Part shown: piece after piece, positions 41,963-50,888 of the stretch
Position numbering within the stretch: position 1 is the stretch's first letter
How the letters are laid out: each line of letters begins with the position of its first letter
DNA from: Oscillospiraceae bacterium
GTDB taxonomy: Bacteria; Bacillota; Clostridia; Oscillospirales; Oscillospiraceae
Assembly: GCA_015068305.1 (NCBI GenBank)
Contig: SVKV01000001.1
Coordinates: 95,259-159,258 of the forward strand
Direction: 5' to 3'
Length of the DNA stretch: 64,000 nucleotides
Translations under genes and position numbers: made by a program
Notes under the pieces: model-generated
What the model saw: only the letters and a program-made list of their open reading frames with translations
Database searches by the model: none
What the model was told of the DNA's origin: nothing

Positions 41963-43804
41963 TCAGTCTTCGATGATACAGAAGCCTCTGGGGCCCAGGG
42001 TCAGATGGTCCGGGGCTACGATCTGCAGATTGTAGCCCAGCAGGATCCTGCCGGTGGGGATATCCCAGGGATCGCCGCTGCGGTTGGCAAAGACCTTCAC
42101 GGTGCGGCCTGCGTAGCTTCTGGAATAGCCCAGGTGCTTGTCGCCGGCCTCGAAGAACTGAATATCGCCCAGCCGCAGGCAGGCGCAGCTTTTGCGCAGC
42201 TGGCCCAGCCGCTTGTAGTGCTCCAGCAGATCCCGGTCCTCCCGGCCCCAGGGGTAGGGGCGGCGGTTGAAGGGATCCTTGTAGCCTTCCATGCCGGCTT
42301 CGTCGGCGTAGTAGATGCTGGGGCTGCCGGGGAGGGTGTACTGGAGGAAGGAGGCCATCAGAAGCCGCTCATGGGCTACCTCCAGCTGATTCCGGGACAG
42401 GCGGCGCTTGGCCTTCTCCTCCCGGCTGCCGTCAAAATCGTCCACCAGCGCCGTGAGAATCCGGGGCGTATCGTGGGTGCCCAGCAGATTCATGTTGCAG
42501 GCAACCACCTGGGGCGGATAGTTCTCTGCGATGGACATGACGGTTTCCTTCAGCTTGGCGCCGCTGTCGAAACCCCGCATAAAGTTCAGAATGGCGGTGC
42601 GGTAGGGATAGTTCATCACGGAGTCCAGCTCCGCATTTGTAAAATAGGTCCGGCGGCGGCCGTAGGCTTTTTTGTTGGAGGCATCCTCCCATACTTCGCC
42701 CAGCACCAGCGCATCGGGCTTCAGCTGCTTGACCCGGTCGTACAGCAGCTTCAGGAATTCATCGGGCAGCTCATCGGCCACATCCAGCCGGAAACCGTCG
42801 GCACCCAGCTTCAGCCAGTGGGCAACCACGCTGTCCTCGTCGGTAATGATGAATTTGATGAAGTCCGGATCCATCTTGTTGATGGTGGGCAGGGTGTCGA
42901 AATTCCACCAGGAGTGGTAATTGCCGGGCCACTGGTAGAAGGTGTACCAGTTCCGGAAGGGAGAATCCGGGGACTGGTAGGCGCCGGGTCCCGGGAAGGT
43001 GCCGTTCTTGTTGAAGTACAGGCTGTCGGAGCCGGTGTGGGAATACACACCGTCCAGGATCACCTTGATGCCCCGCTCATGGGCGGCATCGCAGAGCTCC
43101 CTGAAATCCTCAACGGTTCCCAGCATGGGGTCGGGGACCTTGTAATCGCCGGTGTCGTAGCGATGGTTGGAAAAACTCTTGGAAATGGGATTCAGGTACA
43201 GAATCGTGGTGCCGAGAGAGGCAATATAGTCCATTTCGGCGGTGATGCCCTTGAAATTGCCGCCGTAGAAATCGTTGTTCAGCACGATTCCTTCGGGGGT
43301 GGGCTTCCACTGGACGTCCTCATGCCAGTATTTATGGACCGTGTAGGGCTCCAGCTTGCCGGTTAAGTCCACGCTGCCGGCCCGGTTGAACCGGTCGGGG
43401 AAAATCTGATAGATCACCGCGCCCTTGGCCCAGTCGGGGGTGCGGAAATCCCCGGGGATGCAGCTGAGCTGCCACATATCGCCGGCTTCCATGTTGGTCT
43501 GATCCCCCTGCTTGAACAGGCGGAAGCCGCCGAGGTTGTGGGAAATATAGAAATAATAAAAGAACAGACCCGGATCGTACAGCTCGAAGCTGCCCTGGAA
43601 CACATCGTAGGGGCCCTGCTTTTCCTTGAAGGGCAGGTCCGCGTTTCGCTGATGGTGGCCGTTTTCCCGGTTGATGATGCAGCTGACCATGGTGGCGCCC
43701 ACGGTGGAAGGTACGTACATGGTCATGGTGCAGACCTGGCCGGGGGTCAGGGTGCCGAAGGGGGTCTTGTGCTTCAGTTGCTTGCTGTCGTAAAGAATTC
43801 TCAT
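41963..43804 (-). CDS. Glycoside hydrolase family 13 (neopullulanase/cyclomaltodextrinase-like)
   Basis: The 613-residue enzyme has an N-terminal beta domain, then the alpha-amylase barrel with all four classic regions: DGVYSHTG, DGFRLDVADE (nucleophile aspartate), LGEVWEDA (acid/base glutamate) and LLGTHDTPR. The N-terminal domain and size suit the neopullulanase/cyclomaltodextrinase group that debranches or hydrolyses imported maltodextrins or stored glycogen. No signal peptide. The start at 43804 follows AGGAGACTACC. It lies downstream of the glg operon but is separated by a terminator and repeats, so has its own transcript. Confidence 0.9.
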   Translation of the reverse strand: MRILYDSKQLKHKTPFGTLTPGQVCTMTMYVPSTVGATMVSCIINRENGHHQRNADLPFKEKQGPYDVFQGSFELYDPGLFFYYFYISHNLGGFRLFKQGDQTNMEAGDMWQLSCIPGDFRTPDWAKGAVIYQIFPDRFNRAGSVDLTGKLEPYTVHKYWHEDVQWKPTPEGIVLNNDFYGGNFKGITAEMDYIASLGTTILYLNPISKSFSNHRYDTGDYKVPDPMLGTVEDFRELCDAAHERGIKVILDGVYSHTGSDSLYFNKNGTFPGPGAYQSPDSPFRNWYTFYQWPGNYHSWWNFDTLPTINKMDPDFIKFIITDEDSVVAHWLKLGADGFRLDVADELPDEFLKLLYDRVKQLKPDALVLGEVWEDASNKKAYGRRRTYFTNAELDSVMNYPYRTAILNFMRGFDSGAKLKETVMSIAENYPPQVVACNMNLLGTHDTPRILTALVDDFDGSREEKAKRRLSRNQLEVAHERLLMASFLQYTLPGSPSIYYADEAGMEGYKDPFNRRPYPWGREDRDLLEHYKRLGQLRKSCACLRLGDIQFFEAGDKHLGYSRSYAGRTVKVFANRSGDPWDIPTGRILLGYNLQIVAPDHLTLGPRGFCIIED

Positions 43805-43896
43805 GGTAGTCTCCTGTATTCGTAATCGTTTAAGGGGGCTTGCCATGGGTATTATAGCCTATTTTCTTCCAAATTGGAAGAAGAAAGTTTCATAAA

Positions 43897-44081
43897 GTCA
43901 AGTTCAAGTTTATCGAGGAGAACGGATTGCCACGTCGCACTACGTGCTCCTCGCAATGACAGTAGTATTCGACACATTCCGCACCATTTTTAGCGCAGCC
44001 AGCCACCAAGTTTCCATGTCATTGCGAGGAGGCCTGAAAGGCCGACGTGGCAATCCGCATCCCTACAAACTGAAATTTGAC
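43897..44081. repeat. MITE-like element with an inner inverted repeat
   Basis: Ends GTCAAGTTCAAGTTTATCG (43897-43915) and the reverse complement type at 44063-44081 match in about 14 of 19 positions. Inside, 43922-43960 and 44018-44058 form a long inverted repeat (GGATTGCCACGTCG … CGACGTGGCAATCC; TCGCAATGAC … GTCATTGCGA). No coding frame. It fills much of the 464-base gap between the GH13 and glgA genes. Confidence 0.6.
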
Positions 44082-44086
44082 CCATG

Positions 44087-44225
44087 CAGTCCGTAACGCA
44101 CTGCCCGCCGGGGCGTCCCGGCGAATTCCATACGCCGAGCGGGCAATAGCGACCGGTCGAGGGGCCCGAAGGCTGTTATTTGACCGGGGCAGTTCGTAAC
44201 GCATTGGCTGTCGGCCCATGCCGAC
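44087..44225 (+). repeat. 104-bp dispersed repeat, copy 2, with an extra hairpin unit
   Basis: 44122-44225 aligns without gaps to 30735-30838. Just before it, 44087-44122 repeats the repeat's own end (GCAGTCCGTAACGCACTGCC and a hairpin GCCGGG-GCGT-CCCGGC). The final hairpin is GTCGGC-CCAT-GCCGAC (44210-44225). The stems of the copies differ by paired changes. Confidence 0.8.
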
Positions 44226-44231
44226 AAAAAA

Positions 44232-44255
44232 GGGCACCGCCGAAAGGCGGTGCCC
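44232..44255 (-). terminator. Terminator of the glgCDA operon
   Basis: GGGCACCGCC-GAAA-GGCGGTGCCC (44232-44255) is followed on the minus strand by six Ts. It lies 13 bases after the glgA stop. Confidence 0.9.
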
Positions 44256-44268
44256 CAAAAATATGGAA

Positions 44269-45714
44269 TTACATAGACAGCATCCGATGGAACAGTTCCA
44301 TGTAACGGCCGGCAGGCACGTTCCAGCTGAAGTCCTGACTCATGTCCTTCTTGACCAGGGCATTGAATGCTTCCCGGTTGTTGTTGTACAGATTCAGGCA
44401 GCGCTTGATGGATGCCAGGAAGTCGTCGGCATTGTAGCTCTGGAAGGTGAAGCCCAGGCCGCCCTCGCCGTTTTCGTCGCAGGGAGGCACAGTGTCCTTC
44501 AGACCGCCGGTGGCATGGACCACGGGAATGGTGCCGTAGCGCATGGCGTTCATCTGGCTTAAGCCGCAGGGCTCGCTCTTGGAGGGCATCAGATACACAT
44601 CGCCGCCGGCATAGATCCGGGCAGCCAGACCCAGATTGAAAGTGATCTTGGCAGCGCACTGGTTGGGATACTCAGCAGCCAGATCCTTGAAGAAGGTCTC
44701 GTACTGAGGCTCGCCGGTGCCCAGGATCAGCAGCTGGCACTTCTCTTCCCACAGGAGTCTGCGGGCGATGTAGCACAGCAGGTCCAGACCCTTGTGGCCG
44801 GCCAGGCGGGTGACCATGACCATCAGAGGCACATCGGGGTCAACGGGCAGGCCAACTTCCTTCTGCAGGGCAGCCTTGCATTCTGCCTTGCCGACGGAGA
44901 AGGTCTCAGCATTGAAGTGAGCGGGCAGAGCAGCATCGGTTTCGGGGTTAAAGGTATTGGTGTCAATACCGTTGGTGATACCGGTGAGCTTCCATGCAGC
45001 GCTGGACAGGATGCCGTCCAGGCCGTGGGCATAGTAAGGATACATCAGTTCCCGGGCATAGGTCTCGGAAACGGTGGTGACCAGATCGGCAGTCTCAATG
45101 GCGCCCTTCATCATGTTCACGCTGCCGCCCATGTCCAGAGTGCCGCGGTATTCCCAGGGCAGACCCAGAACATCGTCAAAGAAGGAGCCACCGGCCCAAC
45201 CCTGGTACTCGATGTTGTGGATGGTGTACATGCAGCGGGTGTTGGGGAACAGATTGCGGTAAACGCTCTTGAGGTAGGTGGGGATCAGAGCGGTCTGCCA
45301 GTCGTTGCACTGGATCACATCGGGGATGTAGCCGATGATGGCCATGGCATCCAGGCAGGCTCTGGAGAAGAAGGCGTAACGCTCGCCGTCGTCCAGATCG
45401 CCGTAGATGGCGCCGGTACGGCCGCCGAAATAGTACTCATTGTCGATGAAGTAGACCTGAACACCGTCGTTGCGGTTCGTCAGCTTCATCAGACCTGCGT
45501 ACTGCTGACGCCAGCCCAGACCCACGCGGAACTGGGCAACCAGCTCCACGGGATACTTTTCGCTCTGCTTGATCTTGTTGTAGTAAGGCAGGAACAGCGC
45601 AACCTCATTGCCCTCGATCCGGGCCAATGCGGCAGGCAGTGCCTCCATTACGTCGCCCAGACCGCCGGATTTGGCGTAGGGTGCGCCTTCGGAAGCGCAG
45701 ACTGCGATTCTCAT
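44269..45714 (-). CDS. glgA: Glycogen synthase
   Basis: GlgA extends alpha-1,4-glucan chains from ADP-glucose. The 481 residues are a GT5 enzyme with the N-terminal ADP-glucose lysine motif KSGGLGDV (15-22) and the C-terminal SKSEPCGLSQMNAMRYG region containing the conserved glutamate. It overlaps glgD by four bases and is third in the glgC-glgD-glgA operon, with a terminator behind. A branching enzyme (GlgB) is not in the window. Confidence 0.97.
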   Translation of the reverse strand: MRIAVCASEGAPYAKSGGLGDVMEALPAALARIEGNEVALFLPYYNKIKQSEKYPVELVAQFRVGLGWRQQYAGLMKLTNRNDGVQVYFIDNEYYFGGRTGAIYGDLDDGERYAFFSRACLDAMAIIGYIPDVIQCNDWQTALIPTYLKSVYRNLFPNTRCMYTIHNIEYQGWAGGSFFDDVLGLPWEYRGTLDMGGSVNMMKGAIETADLVTTVSETYARELMYPYYAHGLDGILSSAAWKLTGITNGIDTNTFNPETDAALPAHFNAETFSVGKAECKAALQKEVGLPVDPDVPLMVMVTRLAGHKGLDLLCYIARRLLWEEKCQLLILGTGEPQYETFFKDLAAEYPNQCAAKITFNLGLAARIYAGGDVYLMPSKSEPCGLSQMNAMRYGTIPVVHATGGLKDTVPPCDENGEGGLGFTFQSYNADDFLASIKRCLNLYNNNREAFNALVKKDMSQDFSWNVPAGRYMELFHRMLSM

Positions 45715-46823
45715 ACGATTTCACCCCGCTTGACGATGATGGGATTCTTGGCAGTGCCGTAGAGCTTTGCGCCGGGACGGACGGTGACGTTCTTGTCCAG
45801 GATGACGTACTTCAGCTTGGCGCCTTCGCCGATGACGGAGTCGTTCATGATGATGCAGTCTTCCACTTCAGCACCTTCGCAGACGGTGACCTGACGGAAC
45901 AGGATGGAGTTCTCCACCTCGCCGTCCAGCATGCAGCCGTCAGCAATGATGCAGTCTTCGATGTCGCAGTTCTCGCCGTAGTAGGTGGGAACGCGGTCGC
46001 GGACCTTGGTATAGACGGGATGTGCGCCGGCGAACAGATCGCGGCGGACTTCCTTCTTGATCAGGGACAGGGAGTTGTAGAAGTACTCTTCCACAGACTC
46101 GTTGAACATGGCGATGCCCTCAAACTCGTAGATGTTGATGGACTCGGGGTTGCGCTGCCACAGGCCCATGACCAGGTCACGGTCCATGTGGTACATGTTG
46201 TGGGCAACATGCTCCTTGACCTGCTCCATCAGCCATGCCTTGCTCATAATGAACAGGTCCATGGATGCAACATAGTCGGCTGCTGCCACATAGTCAACGG
46301 CCATGTCAGCGATGGCGCCGTTCTCGCCCAGCTTCAGAGCCAGGTCGATCTGCTTCTCGCCGTTGCAGATGCCGGCCTTGGTGACGATGGTCAGTTCCTT
46401 GCCGGAAGCGACGTGGGCAGCCAGGATCTTGTTCAGATCCAGGTTTGCCAGAACTGCGGAGTCAGCCATGACAACCAGCTCATCTTCGGGACCGTAGTGC
46501 AGGAAGTTGATGGCGTAGTACAGGTTCTCCAGCTTGCCGCGGTAGGAAGCGGAGGTGGACATGGCAAAGGGAGTCAGGAATTCCAGACCGGCCTCTTCCA
46601 GCTCCAGGCCCCATTCTTCACCGGAACCAATGTGGTTCATCAGGGACTGATAGGAATGGCGGGAGATGATGCCGACGTGGCGGATACCGGCGTGAGCCAT
46701 GTTGCTCAGATGGAAGTCCACCTGGCGGTAGCGGCCGGCGAAGGGCAGGGAAGCCATGGTGCGCTTGCTGGTCAGCTCGCCCATGGTTGCGTCATTGGCA
46801 AAAATGATACCCATTACGTTCAT
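45711..46823 (-). CDS. glgD: GlgD subunit of glucose-1-phosphate adenylyltransferase
   Basis: A 370-residue GlgC paralogue with the nucleotidyltransferase fold and a C-terminal left-handed beta helix (ILFRQVTVCEGAEVEDCIIM). The N-terminal catalytic loop GGxGxRL of GlgC is replaced by FANDATMGELTSKRTMASLP, so it is probably a regulatory, catalytically weak partner, as in Gram-positive GlgCD enzymes. It lies 14 bases after glgC with AAGGAGGAACACCACT before the ATG and overlaps glgA. Confidence 0.95.
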   Translation of the reverse strand: MNVMGIIFANDATMGELTSKRTMASLPFAGRYRQVDFHLSNMAHAGIRHVGIISRHSYQSLMNHIGSGEEWGLELEEAGLEFLTPFAMSTSASYRGKLENLYYAINFLHYGPEDELVVMADSAVLANLDLNKILAAHVASGKELTIVTKAGICNGEKQIDLALKLGENGAIADMAVDYVAAADYVASMDLFIMSKAWLMEQVKEHVAHNMYHMDRDLVMGLWQRNPESINIYEFEGIAMFNESVEEYFYNSLSLIKKEVRRDLFAGAHPVYTKVRDRVPTYYGENCDIEDCIIADGCMLDGEVENSILFRQVTVCEGAEVEDCIIMNDSVIGEGAKLKYVILDKNVTVRPGAKLYGTAKNPIIVKRGEIV

Positions 46824-46837
46824 AGTGGTGTTCCTCC

Positions 46838-48028
46838 TTACAGCATCTCACCGGGCAGGAGCACGGTGTTGGCTTCGACAACAGCATCCTTGGAAGTGAC
46901 GCTGATTTGCTTCTTGTCGTCGGGACCGAATGCGCCGCCGACAACGGCATTCTTGCAGACCTTGGTGCCCTCACCCAGAATGGCGTGACGGACAATGGCG
47001 CCGGACTCGATGACGCAGTCGGGCATCACCACGGAGTCCTCAACCAGAGCATCCTCGCCGATGGTGCAGCCGACGGAGATGACGGAGTGCTTGACGGTGC
47101 CGTAAACTTCACAGCCTTCAGCCACGAATGCATCAGCAATCTTGGCATCCTCATCGATGTAGGAAGAGGGATGTGCATCGTTGCGGGCGTAGATGGTGGA
47201 GCGCTTGTCGCCGCGGATCTGGAATTCGGGGTTCTTGCCCAGAACTTCCATGTTGGCTTCCCACAGGGAGTCGATGGTGCCGACGTCCTTCCAGTAGCCG
47301 TCGAAGTTGTAGGCCATCATCTTGTGGCCGGCGTTCAGCATGTTGGGGATGATGTTCTTACCGAAGTCCTTGGAGGAGTTGGGATCAGCCTCGTCAGCGA
47401 TCAGAGCCTCACGCAGGTCCTTCCAGTTGAAGCAGTAGATACCCATGGAGGCGTTGGTGGACTTGGGCTTTGCGGGCTTCTCTTCGAACTCATAGATGGA
47501 GTTGTCGGGGTTGGTGTTCAGAATGCCGAAGCGGGAAGCCTCTGCCAGAGGAACATTACGGACAGCGATGGTGCAGGAGGCGTTGTTGGCCACATGATAC
47601 TCCACCATTGCGTTGTAGTCCATCTTGTAGATATGGTCGCCGGACAGGACAACGACGTAGTCGGGATCGAAGCGGTCCACGAAGTCGATGTTCTTGTAGA
47701 TGGCGTTGGCGGTGCCTTCGTACCAGCCGGACTTCTTGTCGTTGCGCTCGTAGGGGGGCAGAACCTGTGCGCAGCTCTGAGTCTTGTTCAGACCCCAGGG
47801 CTGGCCGTTGCCGATGTACTCATTCAGCTCCAGAGGCTGATACTGAGTCAGAATACCCACGGTGTCGATGCCGGAGTTCACGCAGTTGGACAGGGGGAAG
47901 TCGATGATGCGGTACTTGCCGCCGAAGGGAACCGCAGGCTTGGCGGTTTTCCGGGTCAGGACATGCAGGCGGCTGCCCTGGCCACCGGCCAGAAGCATAG
48001 CGATTACGCGTTTCTTGTGAAAGTACAT
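46838..48028 (-). CDS. glgC: Glucose-1-phosphate adenylyltransferase, catalytic subunit
   Basis: GlgC makes ADP-glucose from glucose 1-phosphate and ATP, the committed step of glycogen storage. The 396 residues show [12 protein letters not shown] near the N terminus, [20 protein letters not shown], the glucose-1-phosphate site and the beta-helix tail ([20 protein letters not shown]). I choose ATG 48028 behind AAGGAGCTGTGACC; an in-frame GTG two codons earlier is closer to that site. First gene of the operon. Confidence 0.96.
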   Translation of the reverse strand: MYFHKKRVIAMLLAGGQGSRLHVLTRKTAKPAVPFGGKYRIIDFPLSNCVNSGIDTVGILTQYQPLELNEYIGNGQPWGLNKTQSCAQVLPPYERNDKKSGWYEGTANAIYKNIDFVDRFDPDYVVVLSGDHIYKMDYNAMVEYHVANNASCTIAVRNVPLAEASRFGILNTNPDNSIYEFEEKPAKPKSTNASMGIYCFNWKDLREALIADEADPNSSKDFGKNIIPNMLNAGHKMMAYNFDGYWKDVGTIDSLWEANMEVLGKNPEFQIRGDKRSTIYARNDAHPSSYIDEDAKIADAFVAEGCEVYGTVKHSVISVGCTIGEDALVEDSVVMPDCVIESGAIVRHAILGEGTKVCKNAVVGGAFGPDDKKQISVTSKDAVVEANTVLLPGEML

Positions 48029-48174
48029 GGTCACAGCTCCTTATAAAAAGTGTTTTGGGCACATTGCTTATATCCATACAGCGGGAAAAATCCGCAGACA
48101 GACGTAACCGGGGGCAATGGGTCGCCAAAATGGGCGCATTCACCCCCACGCATAACATACCATATTTTTGCTCT

Positions 48175-48756
48175 TTAGAAAAGGGACAAAATATCTAAAA
48201 TATCAGAAAAACTTTGTTTACAGTGCATAATTGCGGGCCAGGGTGTGGGAAAATTACTGGGATAATCGACAAAAGAAGCGCATTTGTCCATCCAAACAAC
48301 GCCGATATTTCTGCCGAATTTATATCCCGCCCCGGGAAGCTCTCCCCGGAGGGTATAGCCCAGTTTTTTGTGGAATGCGATGGATTTGTCATTTTCTGCG
48401 GTGATCAGCGCATAGATCCGCCGGTATCCCTGGTAAAACAGCACTTTTTCCAGGGCCAGGCACAGCCTGGTGCCGATGCCCCTTCCCTGAGCCTCCGGCA
48501 GCAGGTAGACAGAGTCCTCGGCGCACCACCGGTAGGCATCCCGCTGGAAGGGGGCACTGCCGTAGGCATAGCCCAGGATTTTCCCCTTTTGCTCCCACAC
48601 CAGCCAGGGAAACTGCTCCGTCAGACCGCGGAACCGGGCAAGAAATTCCGCCTCCGTGGGAACGGTGTATTCGAAGGTGATGGTGGTGTTTTCAATATAG
48701 GGGGCATAGATGGCCAGCATTTCCGGCACATCCGCTTCTGTCGCAATTCGGATCAT
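48175..48756 (-). CDS. GNAT acetyltransferase (phosphinothricin-acetyltransferase-like)
   Basis: The 193-residue protein has the GNAT order of the Pat group: IRIATEADVPEMLAIYAPYI at the start, the acetyl-CoA loop LLPEAQGRGIGTRL (about 90-103), and the FHKKLGYTLRGELPGAGYKFG end. The last 20-25 residues beyond the fold vary and may be non-conserved. Such enzymes acetylate small amines, for example amino acid analogues. It stands alone between glgC and a MITE-like element. Confidence 0.85.
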   Translation of the reverse strand: MIRIATEADVPEMLAIYAPYIENTTITFEYTVPTEAEFLARFRGLTEQFPWLVWEQKGKILGYAYGSAPFQRDAYRWCAEDSVYLLPEAQGRGIGTRLCLALEKVLFYQGYRRIYALITAENDKSIAFHKKLGYTLRGELPGAGYKFGRNIGVVWMDKCASFVDYPSNFPTPWPAIMHCKQSFSDILDILSLF

Positions 48757-48775
48757 AAGGTGACCTCCCGGAACA

Positions 48776-48975
48776 TCAATTTGGAGTTTAGCGTTCTGTT
48801 GCTATGGCGCGGGAGCGCCCCCAAGGCTCCCCTTGTCAGGGGAGCTGTCAGCCGAACAGGCTGACTGAGGGGTAGTGTTCTCTCCCTCCGTCAAAAATCA
48901 AAGATTTTTGCCACCTCCCTCATCAGAGGGAGGCTTTGGCTGGGTGCGAACCCGGAGCAACAAACTCTAATCTGA
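48776..48975. repeat. MITE-like element
   Basis: A degenerate left end (TCAATTTGGAGTTTAGC) faces a right end CAAACTCTAATCTGA (48961-48975). Inside are GC-rich inverted segments (CTCCCTTGTCAGGGGAG-like, CTCCCTCATCAGAGGGAG) shared in type with the element at 52316. No coding frame. Confidence 0.5.
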
Positions 48976-49023
48976 AGCTGTTTGATACATCCATTTTACG
49001 CGCTCATATATTTTCCGTCAAGG

Positions 49024-49052
49024 TTGACATTTTCAGGAAACGGGGGTAAAAT
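49024..49052 (+). promoter_or_regulatory. Promoter of the mgtE transcript
   Basis: A consensus TTGACA (49024-49029) and TAAAAT (49047-49052) are separated by 17 bp. The mgtE start codon lies 168 bases downstream of the -10 box, leaving a leader of about 160 bases. Confidence 0.75.
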
Positions 49053-49086
49053 AATCGTAACTATGACCACAAAAGGAGGGAAAACC

Positions 49087-49158
49087 ATGGATGCTGGCAG
49101 TAGTGGCAATATACCCGGCCGAAGTAGCCTGACGGGCCGGCACCCGGTGTGCCCTTAA
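49087..49158 (+). CDS. 23-codon leader ORF upstream of mgtE
   Basis: ATG 49087 follows a strong AAAGGAGGG and opens a 23-residue frame (MDAGSSGNIPGRSSLTGRHP and three more) ending at TAA 49156-49158. The peptide has three prolines. The same stretch can fold: CCGGCC and GGCCGG pair across a 14-base loop. It could be a leader peptide whose translation tunes mgtE, or an RNA sensor in which the frame is accidental. I do not recognise a known riboswitch class; in particular it does not match the M-box. Confidence 0.45.
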   Translation: MDAGSSGNIPGRSSLTGRHPVCP

Positions 49159-49219
49159 GACTTTGGCTGCCGTATCATTGCTCCGGAAATCGTAAAGAAT
49201 ACGAAAAGGAGAGGATATT

Positions 49220-50599
49220 ATGGCAGAACGATTTGAGATCGTGCAGAAGGCCCTCGTGAAAATGCTCGAGGACAAAAAATATGCAACCCTCCGGGATATC
49301 CTGATCACCATGAACCCCATTGATATCGCCGGAATTTTCGAGGATCTGGAGGACAAGCAGATCCCCATCCTCTTCCGCCTGCTGACCAAGGAACAGGCGG
49401 CGGAGACCTTTGTCGAAATGGAACCCGATGCCCAGGAACTGCTGATCCGGGGCTTCTCTGACAATGAGCTGAAAGAAGTTCTGGATGAGCTGTACGTGGA
49501 CGATGCGGCGGACCTGGTAGAGGAAATGCCCGCCAACGTGGTCAAGCGGATCTTAAAGGCCGCGGACCCGGAGATGCGCTCCTCCATCAATCAGATTCTG
49601 CGCTACCCCGAATACTCCGCCGGCTCCATCATGACCACGGAGTATGTTTCCCTCCGGCCCAATATGACGGTGGAAGAGGCCATCCTGCGGATCCGCCGAC
49701 AGGGCGTGGACAAGGAGACCATCTACACCTGCTATGTCACCGCCAAGGACCGTCAGCTTCTGGGTATCGTCACCGTCAAGGACCTGCTCCTTGCCGACGA
49801 TGACGAGATGACCATCGAAGAGCTGATGCTGACCAACCTGATTTTCGTCACCACCCAGACCGACCAGGAAGACGTGGCCCGGATGTTCAGCAAGTATAAT
49901 TTCCTGGCGCTGCCCGTTGTGGACGGCGAGGGAAGAATGGTTGGTATCGTGACCTTCGACGACGCCATGGACGTCATGGAAGAAGAGGCCACGGAGGATA
50001 TGGAGCTGATGAGCGGTATGACGCCCTCTGAAAAGCCCTATCTTCGCTCCTCCCCCTTTGAGCTGTTCAAGAACCGGATCCCCTGGCTGATGCTGCTGAT
50101 GGTGTCCGCTACCTTCACGGGACTGATCATGACCTCCTTCGAGGATGCCCTGGCAGCCCAGATCGCCCTGTCTGCCTTTATCCCCATGCTGATGGGTACC
50201 GGCGGCAACTCCGGATCCCAGTCCTCCGTCACCGTCATCCGCGGTCTGAGCCTGGGAGAACTGGAATTTCGGGATGTGGGTACGGTGCTGCTCAAGGAGC
50301 TGTGCACCGCGCTGATGTGCGGCGTGACGCTGGCGGTTGTCTGCTTTGCCAAGATCTGGCTGGTGGACCACCTGCTCTTCGGCAATGAGAATATTACCCT
50401 GATGGTGGATCTGGTGGTCTGCTGCGCCCTGTGTGTTACCGTTGTGCTGGCAAAGCTGGTGGGCTGCCTGCTTCCCATCGGCGCCAAGGCCATCAAGCTG
50501 GACCCTGCCGTTATGGCAAGCCCCTTCATCACCACCATCGTGGATGCCCTGAGCCTGCTGATTTACTTCCTGTTTGCGAAAATGCTCCTGGGTGTATAA
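49220..50599 (+). CDS. mgtE: Magnesium transporter MgtE
   Basis: MgtE is a magnesium-gated channel for Mg2+ uptake. The 459 residues show the N-terminal helical superhelix domain (1-130), two CBS domains (about 130-255; YPEYSAGSIMTTEYVSL, ALPVVDGEGRMVGIVTFDD) and a C-terminal membrane domain of five helices (FIPMLMGTGGNSGSQSSVTV, the pore-forming GNSGSQ region). The start follows AAAAGGAGAGGATATT. It is a single-gene transcript with a promoter, a 160-base leader containing a small ORF, and a terminator behind. Confidence 0.97.
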   Translation: MAERFEIVQKALVKMLEDKKYATLRDILITMNPIDIAGIFEDLEDKQIPILFRLLTKEQAAETFVEMEPDAQELLIRGFSDNELKEVLDELYVDDAADLVEEMPANVVKRILKAADPEMRSSINQILRYPEYSAGSIMTTEYVSLRPNMTVEEAILRIRRQGVDKETIYTCYVTAKDRQLLGIVTVKDLLLADDDEMTIEELMLTNLIFVTTQTDQEDVARMFSKYNFLALPVVDGEGRMVGIVTFDDAMDVMEEEATEDMELMSGMTPSEKPYLRSSPFELFKNRIPWLMLLMVSATFTGLIMTSFEDALAAQIALSAFIPMLMGTGGNSGSQSSVTVIRGLSLGELEFRDVGTVLLKELCTALMCGVTLAVVCFAKIWLVDHLLFGNENITLMVDLVVCCALCVTVVLAKLVGCLLPIGAKAIKLDPAVMASPFITTIVDALSLLIYFLFAKMLLGV

Positions 50600-50604
50600 A
50601 GGAT

Positions 50605-50634
50605 AAGTGCCTGTCTTTCGACAGGCACTTTTTG
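50605..50634 (+). terminator. Terminator of mgtE
   Basis: AAGTGCCTGTC-TTTC-GACAGGCACTT (50605-50630) is followed by Ts. Confidence 0.9.
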
Positions 50635-50660
50635 CTTCGTTCGGTTTGATAGCTCTGGCA

Positions 50661-50842
50661 TTCAAATTACAGTTTGTCGCGCTGATGCGCGAAATGCAGA
50701 ATTCAGAATGCAGAATGCAAAATTGCGGTATTTCCTTCGGAAATGATTAAAATAGTCGGCGTAGCCGACACCATAATTCTGCATTTTGCATTTTACATTT
50801 TGCATTGGGCAGCCCAAGCTGCCCGACAAACTCCAATTTAAA
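50661..50842. repeat. MITE-like element with A/T-rich inner palindrome
   Basis: TTCAAATTACAGTTTGTCG (50661-50679) and CGACAAACTCCAATTTAAA (50824-50842) form the ends, about 15 of 19 positions pairing. Between them, blocks of AATGCAGAATGCAAAATT-type sequence (50694-50725) face their reverse complements (50774-50806). No coding frame. Confidence 0.65.
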
Positions 50843-50859
50843 CTTCTGCAGAAAAAGGA

Positions 50860-50883
50860 AAAGCACCCCAGGTGGGGTGCTTT
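50860..50883 (-). terminator. Terminator of the MATE gene at 50889
   Basis: AAAGCACCCC (50860-50869) pairs with GGGGTGCTTT (50874-50883). On the minus strand a T-rich stretch follows. Confidence 0.85.
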
Positions 50884-50888
50884 CAGCT

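Noticed and set aside
49053..49219. M-box (Mg2+) or yybP-ykoY (Mn2+) riboswitch upstream of mgtE
   Set aside because: I could not find the conserved core sequences of either class; only a generic structured leader is supported.
49033..49590. 185-codon minus-strand frame across the mgtE start
   Set aside because: Serine-rich antisense shadow of mgtE without a ribosome binding site.
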